From the NCBI GenBank assembly GCA_015258095.1, contig JABZIV010000001.1, positions 1 to 64,000 of the forward strand: a DNA stretch of 64,000 nucleotides. The letters are read 5' to 3'. Position numbers and translations under genes: made by a program. The notes under the pieces are model-generated. The model was not told where the DNA came from. It ran no database searches and saw only the letters and a program-made list of their open reading frames with translations. Origin of the DNA: Lachnospiraceae bacterium. Its GTDB lineage: Bacteria; Bacillota; Clostridia; Lachnospirales; Lachnospiraceae. Of the stretch, positions 17,362 to 24,527 are shown one piece after another; within the stretch, counting starts at the first letter, position 1, and the number at the start of each line of letters is the position of its first letter.

Positions 17362-18276
17362 CTATTCGCTTCGTTCCCATCGGGCTGCGCAGCCACAGGG
17401 GAGGATGCGTCCGTTTTCTGCTACGGGAAGCCCCACTTCATCGGAGCGGACCTGCCCCGTTCTTCCCTTTCCGATGATTTCTTCCAGCATATATTGCATC
17501 ACGCCGGCTTGCAGGCCTGTTGTGTAGGAATTCAAGAGAAAGAAGAGCGCGTCCTTCTTCAGAATCTTCTCGGCAAGAAGCAGGAAAGGATAAATGCTGT
17601 CTTCGATTTTCCAGATTTCCCCTTTCGGCCCCCTTCCGTAGGAGGGAGGATCCATGATGATGCCGTCGTAGAGATTTCCCCTTCGGATTTCCCGTTCCAC
17701 GAATTTCACACAGTCGTCCACCAGATAGCGGATGGGCGCTTTCGAAAGACCGGAGAGCTCTGCATTTTCCTTCGCCCAGGAAACCATACCCTTCGAGGCA
17801 TCGACATGGGTGAGCTCCGCACCGGCTTTCGCGGCGGCAAGTGTTGCCCCGCCCGTATAGGCGAAGAGATTCAGCACCTTGATCGGCGCGGTATCTCCCT
17901 GTTTTCGGCGCCGTTCTTTCTCTTCTCGTATCAGGCGATAGAACCATTCCCAGTTTACAGCCTGCTCGGGAAAGATACCGGTGTGCTTGAACGCGAAGGG
18001 TTTCAGATGAAAATGCAGTGCGTCCGCTCCGTTTTCTCCGAGCGGATAGGAAATCTGCCATTCTTTCGGGAGGGAGAAGAATTCCCAGTCGCCTCCGCCT
18101 GCTTTGGAGCGGTGATAATGGCCGTTCAGCTTTTTCCAGAGCGGATTCTTCCTCTCACTTTTCCAGATCACCTGCGGGTCCGGACGGCAAAGGATGTACT
18201 TCCCCCACTGCTCGAGCTTTTCTCCGCTGGAACAGTCGAGAACGCGATACTCTTTCCAATTGTTTGCAACGAACAT
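17362..18276 (-). CDS. Class I SAM-dependent methyltransferase (RlmI/RlmK-like)
   Basis: 304 aa. The Rossmann fold shows VLNLFAYTGGATLAAAKAGA (SAM loop), THVDASKGMVSWAKENAELSGL, and the catalytic DPPSYGRGPKGE. This places it in the rRNA-methyltransferase-type group related to RlmI/RlmK. It lacks an obvious N-terminal PUA domain; the first 120 residues form a different domain with YILCRPDPQVIW. It probably methylates 23S rRNA, but position and substrate are not known. The start at 18276 is preceded by AAGGAGGATTTC. A long open frame on the opposite strand is a shadow. Confidence 0.82.
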   Translation of the reverse strand: MFVANNWKEYRVLDCSSGEKLEQWGKYILCRPDPQVIWKSERKNPLWKKLNGHYHRSKAGGGDWEFFSLPKEWQISYPLGENGADALHFHLKPFAFKHTGIFPEQAVNWEWFYRLIREEKERRRKQGDTAPIKVLNLFAYTGGATLAAAKAGAELTHVDASKGMVSWAKENAELSGLSKAPIRYLVDDCVKFVEREIRRGNLYDGIIMDPPSYGRGPKGEIWKIEDSIYPFLLLAEKILKKDALFFLLNSYTTGLQAGVMQYMLEEIIGKGRTGQVRSDEVGLPVAENGRILPCGCAARWERSE

Positions 18277-18366
18277 GAAATCCTCCTTTTTCAAATGGCA
18301 AAACGGCTATCAAAGCTGGAATAAATGGATACGGAAGCCGGAACAGTTTCCTGTCCTCCCGCGTTT

Positions 18367-18984
18367 TTATCTGAAAATGCAGTTCTTTTCCGCTTGAAAA
18401 TGCAGTTCTTTCCCGCTTTTCGGGTCGGGGAAGGAGAGACTGTAGCAGTGCAGAGCAACATTTCCTTTTCTCCGGGAGCCGTACTTTCCGTCGCCGAGAA
18501 GGGGAAAGCCGTGTGCGGAGAACTGGGCACGAATCTGATGAAAACGACCGGTTTCCAGTGCAATTTCAAGAAGGAGCAGCCCGTCTCGCTCTTTCAGAAC
18601 CTTGTAACGAAGAGAGGCTTCTTTCACACCCTTTCGCGGTTTCTTCACCGGAAACATCTTCTGTTTTTGACTGTCTTTATACAGAAAGTTTTGGAAATGC
18701 CCTTCCCCGGCGTACTTTTCCAAGAATTTTTCGCCGTTCGCGTTTTCCGACGGAATCAGAATGTGATAGCGCTTTTGCAGTTTCCCTTCCTGCAAGGCGA
18801 TGCTGAGTTTCCGCGCGGCACTTTCATTTTTCGCATAGAGAAGAAGACCGCTCGCCACCTTGTCCAGGCGGTAAATCGGATAAAATCCTTCGCCGAGAGC
18901 GTGCTCGGAGTCCATTCCCACCGCTTTGTTTAAGAGGACGACGTCCTTGTTGGAAAATACGATTTCCGGCTCGTTTTGCTGCAA
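18367..18984 (-). CDS. RluA-family pseudouridine synthase
   Basis: 205 aa, uses the RluA fold to isomerise uridine in RNA. The catalytic motif YRLDKVASGLLLYAK contains the invariant Asp (HRLD-type with Tyr in place of His). TGRFHQIRAQFSAHGFPLLGD and KYHILIP are also family landmarks. Translation starts from TTG at 18984 after AAAGGTGG. The extreme C-terminus has been lengthened by a 23-bp tandem duplication. The likely substrate is rRNA or tRNA; it cannot be assigned to a specific site. Confidence 0.85.
   Translation of the reverse strand: MQQNEPEIVFSNKDVVLLNKAVGMDSEHALGEGFYPIYRLDKVASGLLLYAKNESAARKLSIALQEGKLQKRYHILIPSENANGEKFLEKYAGEGHFQNFLYKDSQKQKMFPVKKPRKGVKEASLRYKVLKERDGLLLLEIALETGRFHQIRAQFSAHGFPLLGDGKYGSRRKGNVALHCYSLSFPDPKSGKELHFQAEKNCIFR
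18372..18417. repeat. 23-bp tandem duplication at the 3' end of the pseudouridine synthase gene
   Basis: Two adjacent copies of a 23-bp unit (18372-18394 and 18395-18417) differ at one base. 23 is not a multiple of three, so the copies are read in different frames, ELHFQA and KNCIFR, before the stop. Confidence 0.85.
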
Positions 18985-19108
18985 GAACCCACCTTTCTTT
19001 TCCCGGGAGAGAGAAAAACAATCATTTTAAATAAAGTACCATTTTTGAGGGGATTTTCAAGAAAACTTTGACGATAATCTATCATTCGCTTACATTTTCC
19101 TGTCAGCC

Positions 19109-19136
19109 TTGAGCGGGCGCATTTTCCTGTTATAAT
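19109..19136 (+). promoter_or_regulatory. Promoter of the mntA-hepT operon
   Basis: TTGAGC at 19109-19114 and a perfect TATAAT at 19131-19136, 16 bp apart, 27 bases before the start codon. Confidence 0.7.
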
Positions 19137-19162
19137 GAAGAAAAGCGATTTGGAGGTTTTGG

Positions 19163-19459
19163 ATGGAGAAAGTCCCAATGATTCCTGAGCGGGTTTTACA
19201 GGAGATTCTTCAATTTGCAAGAGACGCGGGTGTTGAGCGGCTTGTCCTGTTTGGATCGAGAGCGAGAGGAACGCATTCTGAAAGAAGTGATATTGATCTT
19301 GCTGTCTATGGCGGAGATTTTGATACGTTTTATTTTCGGGTGCAGGAAGAAACGGAGAGCCTTTTGGAATTTGATTTAATCGATATGCATAGAAAGGTTT
19401 CTCCAAGTCTTTTAGAAGATATTGAACGCGAAGGAATAGAGATCTATGAAAAAGATTGA
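19163..19459 (+). CDS. mntA: MntA-type minimal nucleotidyltransferase antitoxin
   Basis: 98-aa minimal nucleotidyltransferase. The family motif GS-x10-DxD is intact: GSRARGTHSERSDIDLAVYG. Known MntA proteins transfer AMP to a Tyr of the partner HepT and so neutralise it. The gene overlaps hepT by 14 bp, standard for the pair. GGAGG lies 6 bases before the ATG. It is the first gene after a strong promoter. Confidence 0.88.
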   Translation: MEKVPMIPERVLQEILQFARDAGVERLVLFGSRARGTHSERSDIDLAVYGGDFDTFYFRVQEETESLLEFDLIDMHRKVSPSLLEDIEREGIEIYEKD

Positions 19460-19862
19460 AAACTTTTGTAATTGTTTGGCAGTACTTGCAAAAGCGGACT
19501 TTTCGCTGGCAGGAGAGAATGAGATATATCGAACAGGAATAATAGGAGAGTTCAATCTTACTTTTGAGCTTGCATGGAAAGCACTGAAAGCTATTTTAGA
19601 AAAGGATGGCGTACAAGGTTCGGAGACGGGCTCTGCAAGAGACATTTTAAAACTTGCCTTCAGAGTGGGATTCTTGAAAGAAGAGCAAGTTTGGATATTG
19701 ATGCTGAAAAAAAGAAATCTGGCTACACATATTTATAATGAAGAAGAGATAGAGGAGATGTTATTGCTCATCAGGGAAAGTTTTCTGCCTGCCTTTGAAA
19801 GCCTGAAAGAACTATTTTTGAGGAAGCAGGAAGAGATTGAGAAGGATGAGCAGGGATTATAG
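19446..19862 (+). CDS. hepT: HepT-like toxin (HI0074 family nucleotidyltransferase substrate-binding protein)
   Basis: 138-aa four-helix protein. The signature R-x4-H-x-Y is intact in RNLATHIYN near residue 92-99, the residues that act in HEPN RNases and where AMPylation of Tyr occurs. GEFNLTFELAWKALKAILEK and SARDILKLAFRVGF are typical of the HI0074 subgroup. Known HepT toxins cleave tRNA or mRNA. Coupled to mntA. The overall pair should be an active type VII toxin-antitoxin system. Confidence 0.87.
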   Translation: MKKIENFCNCLAVLAKADFSLAGENEIYRTGIIGEFNLTFELAWKALKAILEKDGVQGSETGSARDILKLAFRVGFLKEEQVWILMLKKRNLATHIYNEEEIEEMLLLIRESFLPAFESLKELFLRKQEEIEKDEQGL

Positions 19863-19867
19863 ACGAT

Positions 19868-20353
19868 ATGAAAAACGGAGATATAGCGGTTAAAAAGAAA
19901 GTCAAAGTGCAGAGAAGGGAATCTCGAGGGGGTGCAGCGAAGGAGGCGCAGATTCCCCATGCGGATTACAGAAAAGAGGCGTGCTTGGAGAGTTTCGTCT
20001 GCGCGCATTGCGGAAAGAAGATTCAGCCGGAGGGCGCGGGATCGAAGCATCGGAATCATTGTCCGCATTGTCTTTACAGCCTTCATGTGGATGAGACGGC
20101 GGGAGACCGGAAAGCGGTCTGTCACGGGGAAATGGAGCCGATTGCCATAGTCGCAAGAGAAGATGGTGACTGGAGTATCCTGCATCGCTGCAAGCGGTGT
20201 GGAAAGCTGAATCTGAATCGGGCACTTGCGGATGACAACCCGATTCTTTTGATGCAACTCGCGGTGCGACCGCTTGCGCATCCCCCGTTTCCGATGCGTT
20301 ATCTGGAGAGTTTCCTTGAGAACAGGAACGAAGAGAAAGAAGATGAGGTATAG
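19868..20353 (+). CDS. RNHCP domain zinc-binding protein
   Basis: 161 aa with a basic N-terminus and a compact zinc domain: FVCAHCGKKIQ, then the name-giving RNHCPHCLYSLHVD, and HRCKRCGKLNLNRALADDN. Four CxxC-type Cys pairs are seen (CAHC, CPHC, single Cys at KAVCHG, CKRC). The RNHCP family has no settled function; a nucleic-acid-binding role is plausible. It starts 6 bases after hepT and ends 3 bases before cardiolipin synthase, so it is in the same transcription unit. The ribosome binding site is weak. Confidence 0.82.
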   Translation: MKNGDIAVKKKVKVQRRESRGGAAKEAQIPHADYRKEACLESFVCAHCGKKIQPEGAGSKHRNHCPHCLYSLHVDETAGDRKAVCHGEMEPIAIVAREDGDWSILHRCKRCGKLNLNRALADDNPILLMQLAVRPLAHPPFPMRYLESFLENRNEEKEDEV

Positions 20354-20355
20354 GT

Positions 20356-21912
20356 ATGCCGAAGAGAAAGCGGCAGGTGCATAAAGAAGATCAGAAAAAC
20401 AGTATCGGGAGATTGCTGTTTGTGATTGTGGCAGTGCTTTTGCAGATTGCCTGGTTCTACATTTCCCTTGTTTTTTTAGTGGATAATTATATCGTACTTT
20501 CCCTTATTTTTCGGATATTTTCCGTTTTATCCATTTTTTATATCATCGGAAAACGAACCAATCAATCCATCAAGATGAGCTGGGTCGTGTTCATCATGGC
20601 GATGCCGATTCTTGGCTGGGTGCTGTACATGCTGGTGTACGGGACGAACTTTCGGAAGACCATACGGAAGCGGTTTGAACTGGCGGACGGGATGCTTTTC
20701 CCCTATCTGGACCAAAGCCATCTGGTTTTGAACGCACTCGGGAAAGAGAATAAGTCGGCAAGAAATCAGTTTGCCATGCTGGAAAACGATGCGGGTTTTC
20801 CGGTTTACCGGAACACGGAGGTTGTATTCTATAAAGAAGCGATGATTGGCTTTGAGGCACAGATGGAAGCCATTTCCGCGGCGAAGAAGTTCATTTTCAT
20901 GGAATATCATGCTATCGAGGATAGAGACTGTTTCGGGGAAATGAAAGAGTTGCTTCTGAAGAAGGCGAAAGAAGGGGTGGAAGTCCGTCTTTTCTATGAT
21001 GATGTCGGTTCTATCGGCTTCATCAGTCCCCATTTTGTGAAGGAGCTGGAGGAAGGCGGGATACAGTGCCGGATTTTCAATCCTATCGTGCCGTTGGTCA
21101 ATCTCTTTATGAATAACCGTGACCACCGGAAAATCACGGTAGTGGACGGACAGGTCGGCTTCACGGGAGGATACAATCTGGCGGATGAGTACTTTAATGT
21201 GCGCTCTCCCTACGGTTACTGGAAAGACACGGGAATCCGTTTAAGAGGGGAAGCGGTCGGCACGCTTACGATGCTCTTCTTAGAGATGTGGCACGCTATG
21301 GATGATAGTCTGGTGAGAGGGCTCTACAACTACATTCCGAGGCACTGGAATCGTTTTACCGGAGAAGGATATTGTGCGCCCTACGGGGATTCTCCGATTA
21401 ACGGGAAGGCCGTCGGAGAGGATGTCTACTTGAACCTTATCAATTCCGCGGAAGACTGTATTTATATCACGACACCGTATCTGATTATCACGGATGAGAT
21501 GAGTCGGGCGCTGACGAATGCGGCAAGGAAAGGAATCGATGTGCGGATTGTACTTCCGGGCATTCCGGATAAGAGGCTGATTTATGCCATCAGTCGTTCC
21601 TATTATGCGCAGCTTCTTCGGGCGGGTGTGCGTATTTATGAGTATTCACCGGGATTTCTCCATTCCAAACAGGTTCTTGTAGATTACCGGATGGCGACCG
21701 TCGGTACCATCAATTTCGATTATCGCTCTTTCTATCATCATTTTGAAAATGGAGTGCTGATTTATGAAAGTCCCTGTATCTTTGACATGGCGGATGATTT
21801 TTATGAACTTTTCCGTACGTCGAGAGAGGTGAGTCGGGACTGGGATAAAAAGCGGAGTATTTTTAAACGCTGTCTACAGGGATTCTTACGCTTTATCGCT
21901 CCGCTTCTGTAG
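20356..21912 (+). CDS. cls: Cardiolipin synthase (phospholipase D superfamily)
   Basis: 518 aa. Two N-terminal membrane helices (LLFVIVAVLLQIAWFYISL and WVVFIMAMPILGWVLYMLVYG) are followed by two HKD motifs, NRDHRKITVVDG and LHSKQVLVDYRMATVGT. It condenses two phosphatidylglycerols to cardiolipin at the membrane. The length and domain order match Bacillus Cls. Last gene of the mntA-hepT-RNHCP-cls run; the placement behind a toxin-antitoxin pair may be incidental. Confidence 0.93.
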   Translation: MPKRKRQVHKEDQKNSIGRLLFVIVAVLLQIAWFYISLVFLVDNYIVLSLIFRIFSVLSIFYIIGKRTNQSIKMSWVVFIMAMPILGWVLYMLVYGTNFRKTIRKRFELADGMLFPYLDQSHLVLNALGKENKSARNQFAMLENDAGFPVYRNTEVVFYKEAMIGFEAQMEAISAAKKFIFMEYHAIEDRDCFGEMKELLLKKAKEGVEVRLFYDDVGSIGFISPHFVKELEEGGIQCRIFNPIVPLVNLFMNNRDHRKITVVDGQVGFTGGYNLADEYFNVRSPYGYWKDTGIRLRGEAVGTLTMLFLEMWHAMDDSLVRGLYNYIPRHWNRFTGEGYCAPYGDSPINGKAVGEDVYLNLINSAEDCIYITTPYLIITDEMSRALTNAARKGIDVRIVLPGIPDKRLIYAISRSYYAQLLRAGVRIYEYSPGFLHSKQVLVDYRMATVGTINFDYRSFYHHFENGVLIYESPCIFDMADDFYELFRTSREVSRDWDKKRSIFKRCLQGFLRFIAPLL

Positions 21913-21994
21913 AATAGGAAGAGTGCCGCAGAAATGCGGGCGAGAGGCGCGGAGGAAGGATTCCTTTGAATTATTTATTAAAAGCTTCATGAAA

Positions 21995-22023
21995 TTGAAA
22001 AGAATTATGTTTTATGCTATGCT
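21995..22023 (+). promoter_or_regulatory. Promoter of the zinc-ribbon protein / ABC exporter operon
   Basis: TTGAAA at 21995-22000 and TATGCT at 22018-22023, 17 bp apart, 50 bases before the start codon. The rest of the gap 21913-22073 shows nothing. Confidence 0.6.
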
Positions 22024-22073
22024 ACGATGAGTTGTGTAAACCGATAAACTTCTACTAAAACAGGGAGGGTTTG

Positions 22074-23888
22074 ATGAAAATTTGTCCGAATTGCGGAAAA
22101 GAGGTACAGGATCAGGATAGCTTCTGCACATATTGCGGAGAGAAGCTGGACAGCGGAAAGAGCGTAGCAGTGGAGTCCGTTGCAAAGGCGGAGGAAACCG
22201 TACAGGAGTCCGTTGCAAAGGCAGAGGAGACCGCACAGGAGTCTGCTGTAAAAGCGGAAGAAACCGTACAGGAGTCTGCTGTGAAAGCGGAGGAGACCGC
22301 ACAGGAGTCTGCTGTGAAAGCGGAGGAGACCGTACAGGCGTCTGCGGGAGAGCAGGAGAAGAGCGCTCCGGAGACATTTCATAATACGGTGGCAGATCCG
22401 GCAGAAAAGAAGAGCGGTCTGCCGAAGCTCTTGATTCCGATTGTGGCTGTCGTCCTGCTCCTTTGCGTTGCTTTCTTTGCTTTCGGGAAGAATCTGCTTC
22501 TCGGCGGGGGAAATGCCAGTCCGGAGCAGAAATTCCTGAAGTATCAGTTTGATTATCTGAACGGGAAGGTTAAGTCCATGGAGGAACTGGGATTCTTGAA
22601 AGAGAAGACCAAGGAAGAAGTAACCATGGTGCTTACCGGAGAGGTAAAGGGAGTAGATGAGATTAACAAATACCTGAAAGACTCTGCCCTTACCTTTAAG
22701 GCGAAGTCGGACATGGAGAAGGGCAATCTCCAGATCAGCACGGGACTGAAGCTGATGGGAAGCGATGTACTGGAGGCGTATGGAGAATACATGGACGGGC
22801 AGGTCGGTTTCGCGATTCCGGTTGTGGATGATAACTTCTACAAAGGAGATTATAAGACCATCTTGAAGAACCTGACCGGAGAGGATAAGGATGCGCCGAA
22901 CCTGAAAGAGATGAAAGAGAATCAGGAGCTCGGGAAAAGACTTGTTAAGAAGTACAGTGCCTTGCTTTCCACGCTGATTACGAAGGACAATCTTACGGTA
23001 GAGAAGAAAGAGGTCAGCCTCGACGGTATCCAGCAGAAGTTTAAGGGAGAGGTGTATACCTTTAAGCCGAAGGCGGATGAAATCAAGAGCTTTCTGGAGA
23101 GACTTGCCGACATGATAGAGAAGGATTCGGATCTGGAGAAGCTGATAGAACAGGGGATGTACGGCAACGACCTGAATGAAGCAATGGGTCTCGGACAGAG
23201 TCCGACTGCGAAGGAACAGCTTGCGTCTCTTGCAAAGCAGATTCGGGAAGAAGCCGAAGAGAACGGAAAGAGTATAGAGGCGGCAAACTTTACCTGGGAG
23301 ATTGCCGTAGAAGGAAAGCAGCTTCGTGAGATTAAGTTGAGTGCCAATGAAAACGTCTTCTCTCTGGAAGTAGGAAAAGACGGCGGAAAGACGATAGAAC
23401 AGGTCAATGTGCAGAGCGAAAGCACGGAGAATTACTACCTTTCCAATACTTATGAGAAGAAGGGAAAGACTCTGAAGGGTAGTATTTCCGGCGGAAACGG
23501 AATCTTGGATATCACCGGTTTAGAGTACAATATCGAAATCGGAAAGAAGTCGCCGATCATGCCTTATGGAACCTACACGGTAAAAGACCCGAGCGGAATG
23601 GGCGGCGAGGCAACCCTTACCGTAAAGGACGGAGCAAAGGACAGTACGGATCATGAACTTGTTCTCAGCGGCTTATCTTCGTACGGTAGTATCTTAGGGT
23701 CGGTCGGAAAGGATTTAGAGTCTGTAAAGATTAACTTAAATACCACGGAAAAGGCGGAATTTTCCGTACCGAAGGAGAAGGTCGTGGATATCTCCGATTA
23801 TTCCGAGGATGATTTCTTCGAGCTCGGAGAGAAGATTCAGCAGAGTTTAGCGGGTACGTTCATGAATGTACTGGGAGGAACGCAATAA
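22074..23888 (+). CDS. Zinc-ribbon membrane protein with large extracytoplasmic domain
   Basis: 604 aa. N-terminal zinc ribbon CPNCGKEVQDQDSFCTYCG, then five tandem 11-residue repeats (ESVAKAEETVQ-type, residues 34-88), a single membrane helix (LLIPIVAVVLLLCVAFFAFG, about 117-140), and about 450 residues outside the membrane (or lipoprotein-like beta domain) with no recognised family. The topology resembles DUF6583-type clostridial proteins, though I cannot confirm this. The ABC exporter genes follow with no gap, so it may be a substrate-handling or sensing partner. ATG at 22074 follows AGGGAGGGTTTG. Confidence 0.72.
   Translation: MKICPNCGKEVQDQDSFCTYCGEKLDSGKSVAVESVAKAEETVQESVAKAEETAQESAVKAEETVQESAVKAEETAQESAVKAEETVQASAGEQEKSAPETFHNTVADPAEKKSGLPKLLIPIVAVVLLLCVAFFAFGKNLLLGGGNASPEQKFLKYQFDYLNGKVKSMEELGFLKEKTKEEVTMVLTGEVKGVDEINKYLKDSALTFKAKSDMEKGNLQISTGLKLMGSDVLEAYGEYMDGQVGFAIPVVDDNFYKGDYKTILKNLTGEDKDAPNLKEMKENQELGKRLVKKYSALLSTLITKDNLTVEKKEVSLDGIQQKFKGEVYTFKPKADEIKSFLERLADMIEKDSDLEKLIEQGMYGNDLNEAMGLGQSPTAKEQLASLAKQIREEAEENGKSIEAANFTWEIAVEGKQLREIKLSANENVFSLEVGKDGGKTIEQVNVQSESTENYYLSNTYEKKGKTLKGSISGGNGILDITGLEYNIEIGKKSPIMPYGTYTVKDPSGMGGEATLTVKDGAKDSTDHELVLSGLSSYGSILGSVGKDLESVKINLNTTEKAEFSVPKEKVVDISDYSEDDFFELGEKIQQSLAGTFMNVLGGTQ
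22173..22337 (+). repeat. Five 33-bp tandem repeats
   Basis: Five in-frame 33-bp units encode 11-residue repeats that alternate between ETVQ and ETAQ ends. Such repeats can change in number by slippage or recombination and so alter the linker length. Confidence 0.9.
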
Positions 23889-24527
23889 ATGGGAGAGCAG
23901 ATTTGCACAGTAGCCAATCTGGGTCTTCGGTATCAAAGAGGGGGGAGAGCAGTTTTAAAGGGGCTCTCCCTCTCTTTAGAAAGTGGAGAAATTCTCGGCA
24001 TTCGCGGCGAAAACGGGGCAGGGAAGAGTACCCTTTTGAAGGCGCTTGCAGGCCTTCTTCCGTATCAGGAAGGAGAGATACGGATGGCAGAGGAGGTTCG
24101 GGCGAACCTGTCCTATCTGCCGCAGGAGATTTCCCTCTATGACAGCCTGACGGCGATAGAGAATCTGTATTTTTACGGAAAGGTGACGGGACTTCCGGGA
24201 AAGGTGATTCGGACGAGAGCCCACTGGCTCCTTACGGAGCTTGGGCTCTCGGAGAAAGAGAAGGAGAAGCTTTCCGCCCTTTCGGGGGGCATGAAGAGAA
24301 GAGTGCATCTCGCGTCCGCCCTGATGAGAAGGCCGGCGATTCTTCTTCTGGATGAACCGACGGTAGGCTGTGACAATGAATCGTATGAGCGCATTTTAGC
24401 GCTCTTACAGAAGATGAAGCAGCAGGGAACGGCGATGCTCCTCATCAGCCATGGCAGAGGAGAATTGGAGGAAATGGCGGATCGTATCGTTTATCTGAAA
24501 GAGGGAAAGATGGTGGGAGAGGGCTAG
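23889..24527 (+). CDS. ABC transporter ATP-binding protein
   Basis: 212-aa ATPase with Walker A GENGAGKST, signature ALSGGMKRRV (LSGG type), Walker B AILLLDEPTVGCD and a switch His in LLISHGRGE. It starts right after the stop of the zinc-ribbon gene and shares one base with the permease gene. It belongs to the ABC-2 exporter group (CcmA/NatA-like). It powers the fused permease that follows. Confidence 0.93.
   Translation: MGEQICTVANLGLRYQRGGRAVLKGLSLSLESGEILGIRGENGAGKSTLLKALAGLLPYQEGEIRMAEEVRANLSYLPQEISLYDSLTAIENLYFYGKVTGLPGKVIRTRAHWLLTELGLSEKEKEKLSALSGGMKRRVHLASALMRRPAILLLDEPTVGCDNESYERILALLQKMKQQGTAMLLISHGRGELEEMADRIVYLKEGKMVGEG

Noticed and set aside
17317..18324. Long open frame of 335 codons opposite the methyltransferase
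   Set aside because: The minus-strand frame has clear methyltransferase motifs and a ribosome binding site; the plus-strand translation is Arg/Phe-rich with no family features.
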